A DNA stretch of 60,333 nucleotides from an uncultured Flammeovirgaceae bacterium (GCA_937899105.1 CALBPF010000224.1:1-60333); one strand, 5' to 3'. Counted from the stretch's first letter, positions 43,973 through 53,532 are shown. Notes: generated by a model not told the origin, from the sequence alone. Made by a program: numbers and translations.

Positions 43973-43973
43973 G

Positions 43974-45266
43974 CTAGTAGTTTTGTCGCACTTCCCACAA
44001 AATTTTCTCCATTCTTTTCTTTATAGGATACGACTCGGTTGGGTAGTTATTATTCATAAAGCTAAAAATGAGGATTTTACCTGATTTAGTAAGTAAATAT
44101 CCACTTAATGTGTGATTGTTACTCAGTGTTCCGGTTTTACCATATATATAGGGTGGATCGGATTTATAATAATTTTTTATCGTTCCGCTTACCCCACCAG
44201 TAGCAAGTAATGGAAACAAACGATCTTTTCCATAGTCATTAAGCAGGCTTTCCCATAACCATACAATTGACCTTGGGGTGAAGAGGTTGTACCTCGATAA
44301 CCCTGAGCCATCAACCCATTGAGGTTCGTCCGGTATGTTTGGCATGAGCTTACTCTTTGCATATTTTATGATGATTTTAGTATTCAATGAATCGCTGATC
44401 TGTCCCGCACAGATAAGTAACAACTGCTCGGCAATAAAATTATCACTCTCCTGCATCATCACTTTCAAAGCGCTATCTGTAGGTATACTTTTAAGTATTT
44501 CTGCGTCCCTTGGTTTAATTCTGTAAGATATTTCCACCGGCTTATGTAGCGTATCCGAAAGTAGCGCGGCAACTACACTTGGGTTATACCTATACGGTAC
44601 TTCAAGTTCAAATTTGGATTGGTTTCGTGATGGCAGATATACCATTTTATTTGAACCTATGTCGCGTACAATGGCTGTTTCACCATTGATTGAGTCTCCC
44701 AGAAAAACGTCTGGTTTAAAATAGGGCTGATCGATGCTTAAGTAGGGGCTATCATTTTCCTTTCTAACGATAAGCGCATTGCCATATAAGGGTAACGGTG
44801 TTCTCTCCACTGAATAAGTGTATAGATAATCATCCCAAGACCAGCCGGGGCCAAAGGGTTGTTCATAAAAATTGCGAGACGAAAAGTAAAGGGGCTTATC
44901 GATGTTTTTGAGCCAATCAATTGCGGCGCTTTGCGGTAGTAATGGATAGAGCAAACTTGGGTCTCCTGTTCCCCAGAATATAAGCGAGTCTTCAGATTCT
45001 TTAAAATAGAGACCGGGAAGCTCATTCCCCAATACTTTTAACGATGTGAAGAGGGTGAAAATTTTTGTGTTCGAAGCAGGTGTGAAATACCGGTTTCCGT
45101 TGTGATCGATCAACGTTTTCTTCTCCATAGGGTCATAAAGGTAAAAACCGCTATGGTATTGGAAATCAACGCTTAAGGTATTAAGCCTTTTAAAAGTTTG
45201 AACTCTTTTGGAAGAAATACAGCTACAAAAACCTATACTTAGAGATAAGTATAAAATCAGACGCAT
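43974..45266 (-). CDS. dacB: D-alanyl-D-alanine carboxypeptidase/endopeptidase (S13, PBP4-like)
   Basis: 430 residues. Lipoprotein-like start (IGFCSCISS). The three penicillin-binding motifs are present: SxxK in TPASNTKIF (Ser65, Lys68), SDN in MQESDNFIAEQLL, and KTG in YGKTGTLSNNHTLSGYL. It hydrolyses D-Ala-D-Ala or cross-bridges in the periplasm. It is the first gene of a five-gene minus-strand operon. The protein is somewhat shorter than E. coli PBP4. Confidence 0.9.
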   Translation of the reverse strand: MRLILYLSLSIGFCSCISSKRVQTFKRLNTLSVDFQYHSGFYLYDPMEKKTLIDHNGNRYFTPASNTKIFTLFTSLKVLGNELPGLYFKESEDSLIFWGTGDPSLLYPLLPQSAAIDWLKNIDKPLYFSSRNFYEQPFGPGWSWDDYLYTYSVERTPLPLYGNALIVRKENDSPYLSIDQPYFKPDVFLGDSINGETAIVRDIGSNKMVYLPSRNQSKFELEVPYRYNPSVVAALLSDTLHKPVEISYRIKPRDAEILKSIPTDSALKVMMQESDNFIAEQLLLICAGQISDSLNTKIIIKYAKSKLMPNIPDEPQWVDGSGLSRYNLFTPRSIVWLWESLLNDYGKDRLFPLLATGGVSGTIKNYYKSDPPYIYGKTGTLSNNHTLSGYLLTKSGKILIFSFMNNNYPTESYPIKKRMEKILWEVRQNY

Positions 45267-45289
45267 TCTGGCAAATTACAAACAAAGCC

Positions 45290-45805
45290 TCAGTTTGAAA
45301 AATAGCGCTCTGTTAATATTTTACAGTGATGTTGCTAGTGCCCGGCAATGAGAAACCCCAGAGTGGCTACATTCATCTTTACTCCGCTGGCAGTGCCTTC
45401 CCTATCGAGCATCTCTTCCGTAAACGAACTGAAAAGGTCTACCGTAGAGGCTCTCAAATTTATGTATTCATCAATAAGCTTGGAGAGCTTTCTTCCGGAG
45501 GCGTTTGCCTGGGGCGCCCAGTGGTTTTCATCGAATCCAGGCAGTTCGGTCAGGTCATTTCTTGAAAAGGCGAGCCCCCTGTAACAAAAAACACGTTCGG
45601 CATCCATCATGTGATTTATCACTTGGCGTATACTCCATTTTCCTTCTACATATCAATGGTCTGCCAGCGCTTCAGGAATGGTTCTGAATAGGCCGGTTGT
45701 TGCATTACCACCCGTAATTAATGCAAGGATAAGGTCCTCAAACCGTACTGCATTGATGTACCATTGATAGAAAGGCGGTATTAAATTAGTATTTGGCTTG
45801 GGCAT
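45290..45805 (-). pseudogene. DinB-family gene broken by two nonsense codons
   Basis: From the ATG at 45805 (MPKPNTNLIPPFYQWYIN) one frame of 171 codons runs to a TGA at 45290, with no frameshift, but holds two stops: TGA at 45653-45655 and TAG at 45335-45337. Flanking sequence is clearly DinB: YVEGKWSIRQVINHMMDAER, GFDENHWAPQANASGRKL, GFLIAGH, then after the TAG QHHCKILTERYF. Both stops could come from C-to-T changes (CGA to TGA, CAG to TAG). The His ligands of the four-helix bundle remain, so decay is recent or the stops are read through. Confidence 0.85.
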
Positions 45806-45818
45806 CCTTGTGGGTTAA

Positions 45819-45847
45819 CCATCCGATGGCTTAAAGCCATCAGATGG
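45819..45847 (-). terminator. Hairpin after the redoxin gene
   Basis: GATGGCT pairs with AGCCATC around a TAA loop; outside one mismatch, CCATC pairs with GATGG. It lies between the redoxin stop (45859) and the DinB start. There is no T run. Confidence 0.5.
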
Positions 45848-45858
45848 ATTGATCGCGT

Positions 45859-46473
45859 TTAAGCTGCTTTCCACTTAATTGTGCAGCCAATAGCCTTAGT
45901 TTTGTTTACAGAAGGTTTATTTCCGTCAAGTAGCGCGTCTACCGCGTCTTCTACATATTTCTTATCTGCTGCGGCTGCATCCCGAGTATTGTTATCAATG
46001 GCGCCTATATAGTTAACCACTAATGCGCCATCATCTCTTTTTAAGATATACACATGTGGAGTATTGGTAGCTCCGAATCTTTTTGCCACGGTCTGATCTT
46101 TATCATAGAGGTAGGCGTGTTCATAGCTATTCTCATTAGCATAGCTTACCATTTCATCAAAGGTATCACCGGGTGACTTTACCGGGTCATTTGAGTTTAC
46201 AGCTACTACAGGATAACCTTTATCAGCATATTTTTCATTCAGTCCTTTTATCCGGTTCAAATAGGCCTTTGAATAAGGGCAGGTGTTGCAGTCAAATACA
46301 ACAATGAACCCTTTTGCCTCTTTATAATCACCTAATGATATCATTTTACCATCAACACTCTTTAGTTTAAAGTCTTCTACTTTGTCTCCTACCTCATAGC
46401 CATTTTTTACAGGGTTGCCGGCAAAAGACAGAACCAGCCCAAATACAACAACTAGAATACTATTCTTTTTCAT
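45859..46473 (-). CDS. Exported redoxin (AhpC/TSA-thioredoxin fold)
   Basis: 204 residues with a signal peptide (VVVFGLVLSFAG). Thioredoxin-fold core: GDKVEDFKLKSVDGKMISLG, then VFDCNTCPYSKAY, a CxxC (CNTC) in the active-site position, and NTPHVYILKRDDG with the cis-Pro. The C-terminus has an unusual CTIKWK tail. It should handle thiol-disulfide exchange in the envelope. It lies 12 nt after the TlpA-like gene, so the two form an operon. Confidence 0.85.
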   Translation of the reverse strand: MKKNSILVVVFGLVLSFAGNPVKNGYEVGDKVEDFKLKSVDGKMISLGDYKEAKGFIVVFDCNTCPYSKAYLNRIKGLNEKYADKGYPVVAVNSNDPVKSPGDTFDEMVSYANENSYEHAYLYDKDQTVAKRFGATNTPHVYILKRDDGALVVNYIGAIDNNTRDAAAADKKYVEDAVDALLDGNKPSVNKTKAIGCTIKWKAA

Positions 46474-46485
46474 TTCTCAACATTT

Positions 46486-46974
46486 TTAAGGGTTTTGAAT
46501 AAATTCTTCAATTAAGCGATTAAGTTCGGCCTCCGTAAGCTCACTTTCAACAAATTTTCTTTTATCGGTTCTACCATCAACAATTAACGTAGCAGGAATG
46601 GCTCCAGACCAGCTTTTGTCTACTCTATCTATCCATGAATTGTAATCAATCTCATCTAAAAGGTATACATTGGACTCAATTCCCTTTCGTTCCATAAATT
46701 TATGAACCTTAGGCAACTGATCGGCAAAGTCCAAACTGATTAGATTTACCGATAACTTATCGCCATAGGTTTTTCGAGCTGCTTCGAAATAGGGTAGTTC
46801 CTTGATACAAGGGCCGCACCAGGTTGCCCAAAAGTTGATGACTGTCACCTGATTTTTGCGCTCTTTAATAAGAGCATCCAGCCTATCGAATTTTATGATT
46901 TCCGCCTCGTTTTGGGCGCGCGAAACCCCTAAAGAAGTTAGAATAAATGTGGTTAGTAAGAAAAACTTTTTCAT
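46486..46974 (-). CDS. TlpA-like thioredoxin-family protein
   Basis: 162 residues. A signal peptide (FLLTTFILTSLGVSRAQ) is followed by a thioredoxin fold with the catalytic NFWATWCGPCIKELPYFE and the cis-Pro in SGAIPATLIVDG. It should act as a periplasmic disulfide reductant, for example in cytochrome c maturation, though no ccm genes are near. First gene of a two-gene operon. Confidence 0.9.
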   Translation of the reverse strand: MKKFFLLTTFILTSLGVSRAQNEAEIIKFDRLDALIKERKNQVTVINFWATWCGPCIKELPYFEAARKTYGDKLSVNLISLDFADQLPKVHKFMERKGIESNVYLLDEIDYNSWIDRVDKSWSGAIPATLIVDGRTDKRKFVESELTEAELNRLIEEFIQNP

Positions 46975-47551
46975 ATCCAGATAAAACTACGTTTTTGGAC
47001 TTGACATAGTTCTAATTTGATAATAAAATTTGTCGAGATTTAAGTGAACGTTCGTTTCTAATAAAATTGTACTTTTCCAATATGTTTAATTTTTCTTCAA
47101 AAAAATTAAACTATCCTCATAATGCTATGCCTTAACATTTAGTTCAAATTGGCATAACGCAGCGTTAAAACAATATTAACAGCAGATACGGAATATTTTT
47201 GGCAGATAATCTCGGAATTTTTTGAGTTAAGTTTCCTGTAATTGATGTAATATTTTACTGTTTCAGAGATAATTCGAGCTCACTGATAATACGTTAATTA
47301 GACAAAATAAAGATTCTGGAAAGTCAATAAAAAGTTTTCCACAAAACTGAAAAGTTTTCCACACAGTTCAAAGAATCAAGATTAACTTCTTGATTATCAA
47401 ACTTTTATATACAAAAAATGGAATTGCCACTTTGTGGATAAGTGAACTTCGATGAAATATCCAAAGCATTTCGAAAAAAAATGGGATATCCAAACGTGAG
47501 TTTAAACAGATAATTTAAAAATGCCTTTTGTTTAACATTGAAGTAAGTCTG
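46975..47551. other. 577-nt AT-rich non-coding region, candidate replication origin or DnaA-binding site
   Basis: The largest gap in the window. No gene is seen on either strand. It contains TTTTCCACA at 47335 and 47355, a perfect TGTGGATAA (complement of TTATCCACA) at 47433-47441, and TATCCAAA at 47458 and 47487. An AT-rich stretch rich in T and A runs lies around 47080-47110. GTTAA (47164) faces TTAAC (47176) across 7 nt. Confidence 0.45.
47330..47363 (+). repeat. Tandem 14-bp repeat containing DnaA-box-like sequence
   Basis: AAAAGTTTTCCACA occurs at 47330-47343 and again at 47350-47363, exactly 20 nt apart. Each copy ends in TTTTCCACA, one base from the DnaA box TTATCCACA. Confidence 0.8.
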
Positions 47552-49333
47552 CTACTCGCTATTATGGAGCATAAGTTTCTTTCGATAGGTATTAAATATT
47601 CTTGATTTTGATAGAAACCCTTTGTACTGACCATTTTCGATTACAGGTAGATTCCAGGCGCCACTCTTTTCAAACTTGCTCATTACGGATTGCATATTTT
47701 CATGAGGCTGTACATCGGCAGGTGGAATAGTCATTAAGGTTTGTACCTTAATTTGCTCACGTTGGTCAGTATCAAACATTATCTCTCTGATATCATCCAA
47801 TGTTACAACACCAAGTAGTTCCTGGGCCTCATTAACCACAGGAAAAATATTTCGTTTTGAGACTTTCACGAGATTAACCAACTCACCCAAATTGGCATCA
47901 GGTTTTATGGTCAGCAAATCCTTCTCAATGATCTTTGATAAATCAATTTGGCTTAATACTTGACGATCCTTGTCGTACTGAATCAAGTCTCCGCTTTCAA
48001 TAAGATGTTTTGTATAGAGCGAGTGTTTTTCGAAGATTGAACTGGTGCTATATGATATCGCAGATACTAACATTAGTGGGACAAATAATTCGTAACCGCT
48101 TGTAATTTCTGCTATAAGAAAGATGGCAGTCAACGGTGCGTAAAGTACACCGCTCATTACACCGCACATTCCTACAAGCGTAAAATTACTTATACTCATG
48201 GACCCCCAACCAAGTACGTTTGAACTTGATGCAAATAAAAACCCCGTTATACCTCCTAGAAATAAAGAGGGCGCAAATATACCTCCACTACCTCCGGAAC
48301 CAATAGTAAGTGCGGATGCCACAGGTTTTACAAGTAATACACCCAAGATGAAGATCAGAACAATTCCGATATTATCTACTTCGCCAAAAAATAAAGAGGT
48401 GTTCAAAATATCTGTGCCCGCTCCGGCTAACAAAAGCTTAATTGTATTGTAGCCCTCACCAAATATTGGAGGAAAAACGAATATGATCAGCCCCAAAAGT
48501 ACCCCTCCTAAAGTGGCTCTCCCGAGTACGTTGCCTATTTTAGAAATCAGGTATTCTATCTTATAAGTGATCCTGGTGAAATAAACCGATACTAAACCGC
48601 ATACAATACCTAACAAAACATAGTAGGGAGTGTCTATTGCCTCAAAAGAATCAACAAGTTTGAAGGAGAACAGCACGTCATCACCGAGAAGCGTAAGAGA
48701 AATTAAAGCGCCTGTTACCGATGCCAGCAGTAGTGGAATAAACATAGCTATCGTAACATCGGCAAGAATTACCTCCAGACTAAATATGACACCTGCCACC
48801 GGGGAATTGAATATAGCTGAAACTGCACCCGCTGCACCACAGCCTATAAGCAACGTTCTTTTTTTGTAATTTAGGTGCATCAGTCTACCTACGTTTGACC
48901 CAATGGCCGAACCGGTAACGACTATAGGGGCCTCCAGACCAACTGAGCCGCCAAAACCCACCGTGATAGCGCTTGTTAGCATTCTGGAATACATCTTAGA
49001 CCTCCGAATAATACTTGACTTTTTTGAGATATCGTAAAGTATTTGAGTAATACCGTGGCCTAATCGTTCTTTTAAGGCAAACTTTGTGATTAACACCGTT
49101 ATGAGGATACCGATTAACGGAAAGCCAAAGTAAAAGTAATTGGCATATTTGATATCGAAATCACTGGTAAGCGCATACTGTATCAGGTGAACAGTTTCTT
49201 TCAGTATTACCGCGGCGAAGCCGGATATAACACCGATCAGCCCTGCTAGTACTAGCATGAAAGTCTTATTGTTGACGTGCTTTATGCGCCAAATTAGAAA
49301 TTTTACAAGTATGCCTTGAAAAAGCTTTGTCAC
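47552..49333 (-). CDS. ClC-type chloride channel/transporter with CBS pair
   Basis: About 593 residues from the GTG at 49333; the frame is open to 49441 but that would overlap the divergent VOC gene. The membrane domain has FGGSVGLEAPIVVTGSAIG with the gating-type Glu, then GSGGSGGIFAPSLFLGG and the ligand Tyr region. Two CBS domains lie at the C-terminus (TIKPDANLGELVNLVKVSKR and MTIPPADVQPHENMQSVMSK). It moves chloride, or exchanges it for protons; the CBS pair may sense nucleotides. Confidence 0.9.
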   Translation of the reverse strand: MTKLFQGILVKFLIWRIKHVNNKTFMLVLAGLIGVISGFAAVILKETVHLIQYALTSDFDIKYANYFYFGFPLIGILITVLITKFALKERLGHGITQILYDISKKSSIIRRSKMYSRMLTSAITVGFGGSVGLEAPIVVTGSAIGSNVGRLMHLNYKKRTLLIGCGAAGAVSAIFNSPVAGVIFSLEVILADVTIAMFIPLLLASVTGALISLTLLGDDVLFSFKLVDSFEAIDTPYYVLLGIVCGLVSVYFTRITYKIEYLISKIGNVLGRATLGGVLLGLIIFVFPPIFGEGYNTIKLLLAGAGTDILNTSLFFGEVDNIGIVLIFILGVLLVKPVASALTIGSGGSGGIFAPSLFLGGITGFLFASSSNVLGWGSMSISNFTLVGMCGVMSGVLYAPLTAIFLIAEITSGYELFVPLMLVSAISYSTSSIFEKHSLYTKHLIESGDLIQYDKDRQVLSQIDLSKIIEKDLLTIKPDANLGELVNLVKVSKRNIFPVVNEAQELLGVVTLDDIREIMFDTDQREQIKVQTLMTIPPADVQPHENMQSVMSKFEKSGAWNLPVIENGQYKGFLSKSRIFNTYRKKLMLHNSE

Positions 49334-49418
49334 AGTCTGATATAAGCTCGCAAAGTTAAAATAATCCCACTCATACCGGTAGCGGCGCTGACTTTTATCC
49401 CCTAAATTTATTAACGAA

Positions 49419-49811
49419 ATGAAAGAAATTACGAAGATCAAAGAATCGTGTTTGTATATAAATGATCTGGAGCAAGCGAAGGTGTTCTATCATGTCAAAC
49501 TGGGTTTTGATGTGATCAGTTATCTACCGGATAAGCATATTTTTTTTCGTGTAGGATTGTCGGTGCTGCTGTGCTTTAATCCGGAGGATAGTAAATCAAA
49601 AACTTCACCTCCATCACATTTTGCCAATGGGAACCAACATTTTGCCTTTGAGGTAGATCCGAGCGATTATGAACTTGTAAAGCAAAAAATTATCGATAAG
49701 GGCATTCAAATAACAGATACCGTGATTTGGAGCGCCGGGCAAGAGTCATTCTATTTTAATGACCATGAGCAAAACGTATTGGAAGTCGTGCCCTTAGGTG
49801 TTTGGGAGTAG
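49419..49811 (+). CDS. VOC family protein
   Basis: 130 residues with both VOC halves: SCLYINDLEQAKVFYHVKLG, FDVISY, and ESFYFNDHEQNVLEVVPLGV with a metal-ligand Glu at the end. NGNQHFAFEV carries a likely His ligand. Glyoxalase-like or resistance function is possible; no substrate is assigned. Its last 18 nt overlap the end of the convergent small gene at 49794. Confidence 0.85.
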   Translation: MKEITKIKESCLYINDLEQAKVFYHVKLGFDVISYLPDKHIFFRVGLSVLLCFNPEDSKSKTSPPSHFANGNQHFAFEVDPSDYELVKQKIIDKGIQITDTVIWSAGQESFYFNDHEQNVLEVVPLGVWE

Positions 49812-50090
49812 TCGATGCTTCAGCCACTGCATAAAGCTTACTTTTTGAGGTTCATTGGCTACCTCGACTTCTATGGGTGAAACCTGCGTGTAAATATTTT
49901 GATACCACTTCCGGTAGTCATCATACGTGATACAATCAGACATAAGTTCGGACTCAGTCAGAATCTTTATAATTAAATTTCGTGATTCGATATTTTTAAT
50001 CTGGATCTGCTGTTCTTCAGGAAGATCACTGATTCTAACGTAATAAATGCCTTTATAGACCCTAGCCTTCTGCACAGAACTTTGTGTCAA
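49794..50090 (-). CDS. Small hypothetical protein
   Basis: About 98 residues from a TTG; a GTG at codon 6 is also possible. The sequence is mixed charged (IYYVRISDLPEEQQIQIKNI) and ends in VSFMQWLKHRLLPNT. No known domain is recognised. It is 62 nt downstream of the glycosyltransferase operon on the same strand. The protein-like composition supports a gene, but the start is uncertain. Confidence 0.5.
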   Translation of the reverse strand: MTQSSVQKARVYKGIYYVRISDLPEEQQIQIKNIESRNLIIKILTESELMSDCITYDDYRKWYQNIYTQVSPIEVEVANEPQKVSFMQWLKHRLLPNT

Positions 50091-50151
50091 TTAAATTATG
50101 AATATAGATATTTTACATTTGGCATATGTAACCACAGTGTTATTAATATGT

Positions 50152-50865
50152 TCACCAGAGGTTATAGCGTAATATACAATATATAGCTCTGAAGCCATCT
50201 TTCCAATTTATTTTCTTTCCTTCGGCATAGGTTCGGCCGTAATATGATATTCCCACTTCGAACATTCGCATGCCTGCTATCCGGGATAATTTAGCTGTAA
50301 CTTCCGGTTCAAAGCCAAAACGCTTTTCCTTAAGATGGAGCGATTTTGCCATTTTTGAATCCATTAGTTTGTAGCAAGTCTCCATATCTGTAAGATTCAG
50401 ATTAGTAAACATATTGGAAAGAAAAGTAAGAAATTTATTACCTATAGAATGCCAAAAGAATAGAATGCGATGTGGGTTACCTCCTAGAAAACGGCTGCCG
50501 AAAACGACATCGGCCACGCCATCTACAACTGGTTGAAGTAATAGATTGAATTCTTTTGGGTCATATTCAAGGTCGGCGTCCTGAATAACCAGATATTCGC
50601 CGGACGCCTCTTTTATACCGCGATGTAGTGCAGCTCCTTTACCCATATTTTTAGGCTGCTCAAAAAATTTAATGTCTGCATTTGCATGCTCAATGCTGTA
50701 TTCCTTAATGATTCTGGCAGAGTTATCTTTGGAAGCATCATTTACTACAACTAACTCTTTGCGGATACCATGAATAAGCTCTACAGCTGAAACTTTGTCC
50801 AAAATGGTGCGAATAGTCCGTTCTTCATTGTAGACCGGAATGATGACTGACAGCGTTTTAATCAT
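50152..50865 (-). CDS. GT2 glycosyltransferase, polyprenyl-phosphate sugar synthase-like
   Basis: 237 residues. Motifs of DPM1/GtrB-like enzymes: SVIIPVYNEERTIRTILDKV, the DAD-type metal site in IQDADLEYDPKEF, DVVFGSRFLGG and METCYKLMDSK. There are no membrane helices at the end. It should transfer a sugar from a nucleotide donor to a polyprenyl phosphate, giving the donor for the GT39 protein encoded just upstream (4-nt overlap, ATGA). Confidence 0.87.
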   Translation of the reverse strand: MIKTLSVIIPVYNEERTIRTILDKVSAVELIHGIRKELVVVNDASKDNSARIIKEYSIEHANADIKFFEQPKNMGKGAALHRGIKEASGEYLVIQDADLEYDPKEFNLLLQPVVDGVADVVFGSRFLGGNPHRILFFWHSIGNKFLTFLSNMFTNLNLTDMETCYKLMDSKMAKSLHLKEKRFGFEPEVTAKLSRIAGMRMFEVGISYYGRTYAEGKKINWKDGFRAIYCILRYNLW

Positions 50866-52364
50866 CTTTTGAACTTAAGCAAATAGGTATCCGGGTTAGG
50901 AAGGTGATGGACTTGCTGAAAGCGCTCAGGGTATTGCCTGACGGCTGGTAATAAGTATCGCAGCGTATTTCCGTACACCTGATCAATAACCACATAATCT
51001 ACCTGCCTTTCTTCCAGATGAGTCAATAGCTCGTCAGGGTTGGCAAATTTGTACCGTAAAGTATACTTATTGGCATGCAGGAAAAAAAGTGAGGGTTTAC
51101 CACACGCTACTACTGTTTCTTCCTTCACATTGTTATCTAACCATTCGGCTATTTCGAAGTAGTTCTTCCACCCTGCAGAATATTTTTCCTTAGCCTGATT
51201 ATGAATATCTGATATTGCACTAAACTGGAACAATAGGAAAAAAGTCATCAATGCTCCTGAAACCACTTTTTCACTTGATTTTTTTGCAACTAACTTAACT
51301 GCGTGAAACAGGCCATTTATGAGGAGAAGAATTAAGAATGGAACGATAGCGACAATAAACCTTACTCCAATCCAAACCTGCGGCCACAGCATTAGAATAG
51401 CGAAGGTGCCTAACAGGTATCCAACAACAAGCCACAGGTGATCTTTAAGCTTAATAACGCCAAAGATCATGATGGCGAGCAAAAGAAAGCCGGCCAGCCA
51501 CTGGCCGCCGGTTGCTTCCTGACCATAGTTAGGCTCAAAAACAGGAAAAACGGCGTCAGGTAATTCTTTGGTAACATACCTACTGAAGTTCTCAAAAAAA
51601 CGATCGATAAAATCTCCTAACTCCGCCTGGCCTAGCGCAGGCTGATAGGGGTTGATCATTTTGAGCTGTCGTATATATGAGCTGCCACCCAGGTTACTTC
51701 CACGAATGAACCAGGGAGCTATAGCCGCGGCAAATACTCCCACGTAAATAGCGATTGATTTCCAATTCTTTTTGAAAAGTAACGCCAGCACAAACCCACC
51801 CATTAAAGCTACTCCTAAAGAACGGATATAATAGGCGATAATAAGGCACGCCAGAGCTAACCATACATATTTGTCTTTGAAGCTAAACCGTTCCTGATTT
51901 GTTTTAGTAAAAAAGAAAACGGCCATCACACTAAAGCATAAGAAGGGCACCTCTGACATGATTAATGACGAATACCATAGCGCGTGGGCATTTAGTATAG
52001 CCAGTAGTGTTATCCCTAACGCCATTATTTCGTCCTTAAGTAATCTTAGCGCAAGAAAATAGAATACAAGAAGTCCGGCAAGTCCCAAAAGCCCGGTAGC
52101 GATCTTAATTGGGACTAAATTATCTGTAAACAACATTATACCGCTTATGATTAGCGGATAGCCGGGAGGATAGTGATTGTTTGGTCTCTTGGCAATGCTT
52201 GAAATATTTACATAACCTTCCCCTTGGGCGATTGCCTTACCCAGCATATAGTAGCTTGCATTGTCCCCAAGCATTGCCAGTTTAGAATCGAACGTGTAAG
52301 AGAATGCCGCCAGGAAAACTACAGCTAAAACTATGACATGAATCCAGTTGGTACTTTCTTTCAA
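50862..52364 (-). CDS. GT39/ArnT-like membrane glycosyltransferase
   Basis: 500 residues from a TTG start, about 11 membrane helices. The N-terminal periplasmic loop has the GT-C pattern (LGDNASYYMLGKAIAQGEGY and RPNNHYPPGYPLI) with the acidic Asp-Asn residues expected for metal or polyprenyl binding. It should transfer a sugar from a lipid carrier to an exported protein or lipid. The coupled GT2 probably makes that carrier-linked sugar. Confidence 0.82.
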   Translation of the reverse strand: MKESTNWIHVIVLAVVFLAAFSYTFDSKLAMLGDNASYYMLGKAIAQGEGYVNISSIAKRPNNHYPPGYPLIISGIMLFTDNLVPIKIATGLLGLAGLLVFYFLALRLLKDEIMALGITLLAILNAHALWYSSLIMSEVPFLCFSVMAVFFFTKTNQERFSFKDKYVWLALACLIIAYYIRSLGVALMGGFVLALLFKKNWKSIAIYVGVFAAAIAPWFIRGSNLGGSSYIRQLKMINPYQPALGQAELGDFIDRFFENFSRYVTKELPDAVFPVFEPNYGQEATGGQWLAGFLLLAIMIFGVIKLKDHLWLVVGYLLGTFAILMLWPQVWIGVRFIVAIVPFLILLLINGLFHAVKLVAKKSSEKVVSGALMTFFLLFQFSAISDIHNQAKEKYSAGWKNYFEIAEWLDNNVKEETVVACGKPSLFFLHANKYTLRYKFANPDELLTHLEERQVDYVVIDQVYGNTLRYLLPAVRQYPERFQQVHHLPNPDTYLLKFKR

Positions 52365-52605
52365 TGAGGTAATTTTATCCTTCAGATGCGCTAAGATAGA
52401 GATTTCTAGATTTTGCGTTCAAAGAAAAATAAATTCTGACTCAATGGTAAAAATAAAAGAACTAGTTGTTATCCAGCAGTGTTTAAATTAACCAGATAGT
52501 CTCCATCAAAAAGGTGTTCTTTTTCCATTAGAAAGGAAGCTTTAGCTAACTTGTGAGATACAGAATTGGTTTTATCAAGAATACAGTAATATTGAATCAG
52601 TAAAC

Positions 52606-53532
52606 ATGTTGAATTTTAAAATACCTTTGATAGTAAGTGTCCTATGTGGTGGTTTAACCATTGGCTGTGCCCCTACAATGAACGACCAGGAATCAGATTT
52701 ACCTGTTGTTAAAGCAGCAAACTCTGAATTTAATAATTATTGGTATGCAGGCAAAGCAGAAATCACTTCATATGAATTAAAGCAGTCAAGATACGGTGAC
52801 GTGCATGATGGAGAGGCGGTATTGATCTTTGTAACCGAGCCCTTTTCCAAATTAAAGCAGGTAAAGCTGGACTATGGCGACAGAGCAGGAGATGATAAAA
52901 CGACAGTCTTAAAGCTAAATTACACCAAGAAGTTCAACACAGGAATATATCCCTATTCAATGATGCTTTCAGCATTTACACCCGTAGACAGCTATAATCA
53001 TAAATACACACCAAAAGTGACAGCATCTATCCAGGAATGGTGTGGTCAGGTATATACTCAGATGAACTTAGATAAGAATAAATACAAAGTGAATGCGTTT
53101 TCTTACTTTGAACAGGAGGGCGACAAATCATTTGATACACCAAAAGGCTTTCTGGAAGATGAGATATTCAATCGGATACGGCTGGATTATAAATCTTTGC
53201 CTACAGGTGAAATTGAGTTGGTGCCCGGTCTTTTCTTTACCAGGCTTAAGCATGAAAACTTAAAAATGCAGAAAGCTACTGCGGAGTTATCGGAGAGAGG
53301 TCAGTTCATACTATATACCGTTGAGTTTAAGAGTGATAACCGTAGGTTAGAAATAACTTTTAGTAAAGACTTTCCACATGCCATTCTGGAATGGACAGAA
53401 ACTTATAATGGAATAGGAGGCAAAGAACTCACTACTACAGCGAAAGCTAAAAAAAGTCTGTTTATTGATTATTGGGCCAGAAATGATGTGGCAGATACTT
53501 ACTTAAGGGATTCACTGGATCTTCAATTTTGA
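52606..53532 (+). CDS. Lipoprotein often labelled septum formation inhibitor Maf, function unknown
   Basis: 308 residues. Lipobox TIGCAPTMND after a signal helix. The body is beta-rich (YWYAGKAEITSYELKQSRYG, EAVLIFVTEP, EWCGQVYTQMN). Similar Bacteroidota proteins often carry the automatic label Maf, but no Maf motif is present here, so the label should not be used. First gene of a compact four-gene operon; its TGA overlaps the next start (TTGA). Confidence 0.78.
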   Translation: MLNFKIPLIVSVLCGGLTIGCAPTMNDQESDLPVVKAANSEFNNYWYAGKAEITSYELKQSRYGDVHDGEAVLIFVTEPFSKLKQVKLDYGDRAGDDKTTVLKLNYTKKFNTGIYPYSMMLSAFTPVDSYNHKYTPKVTASIQEWCGQVYTQMNLDKNKYKVNAFSYFEQEGDKSFDTPKGFLEDEIFNRIRLDYKSLPTGEIELVPGLFFTRLKHENLKMQKATAELSERGQFILYTVEFKSDNRRLEITFSKDFPHAILEWTETYNGIGGKELTTTAKAKKSLFIDYWARNDVADTYLRDSLDLQF

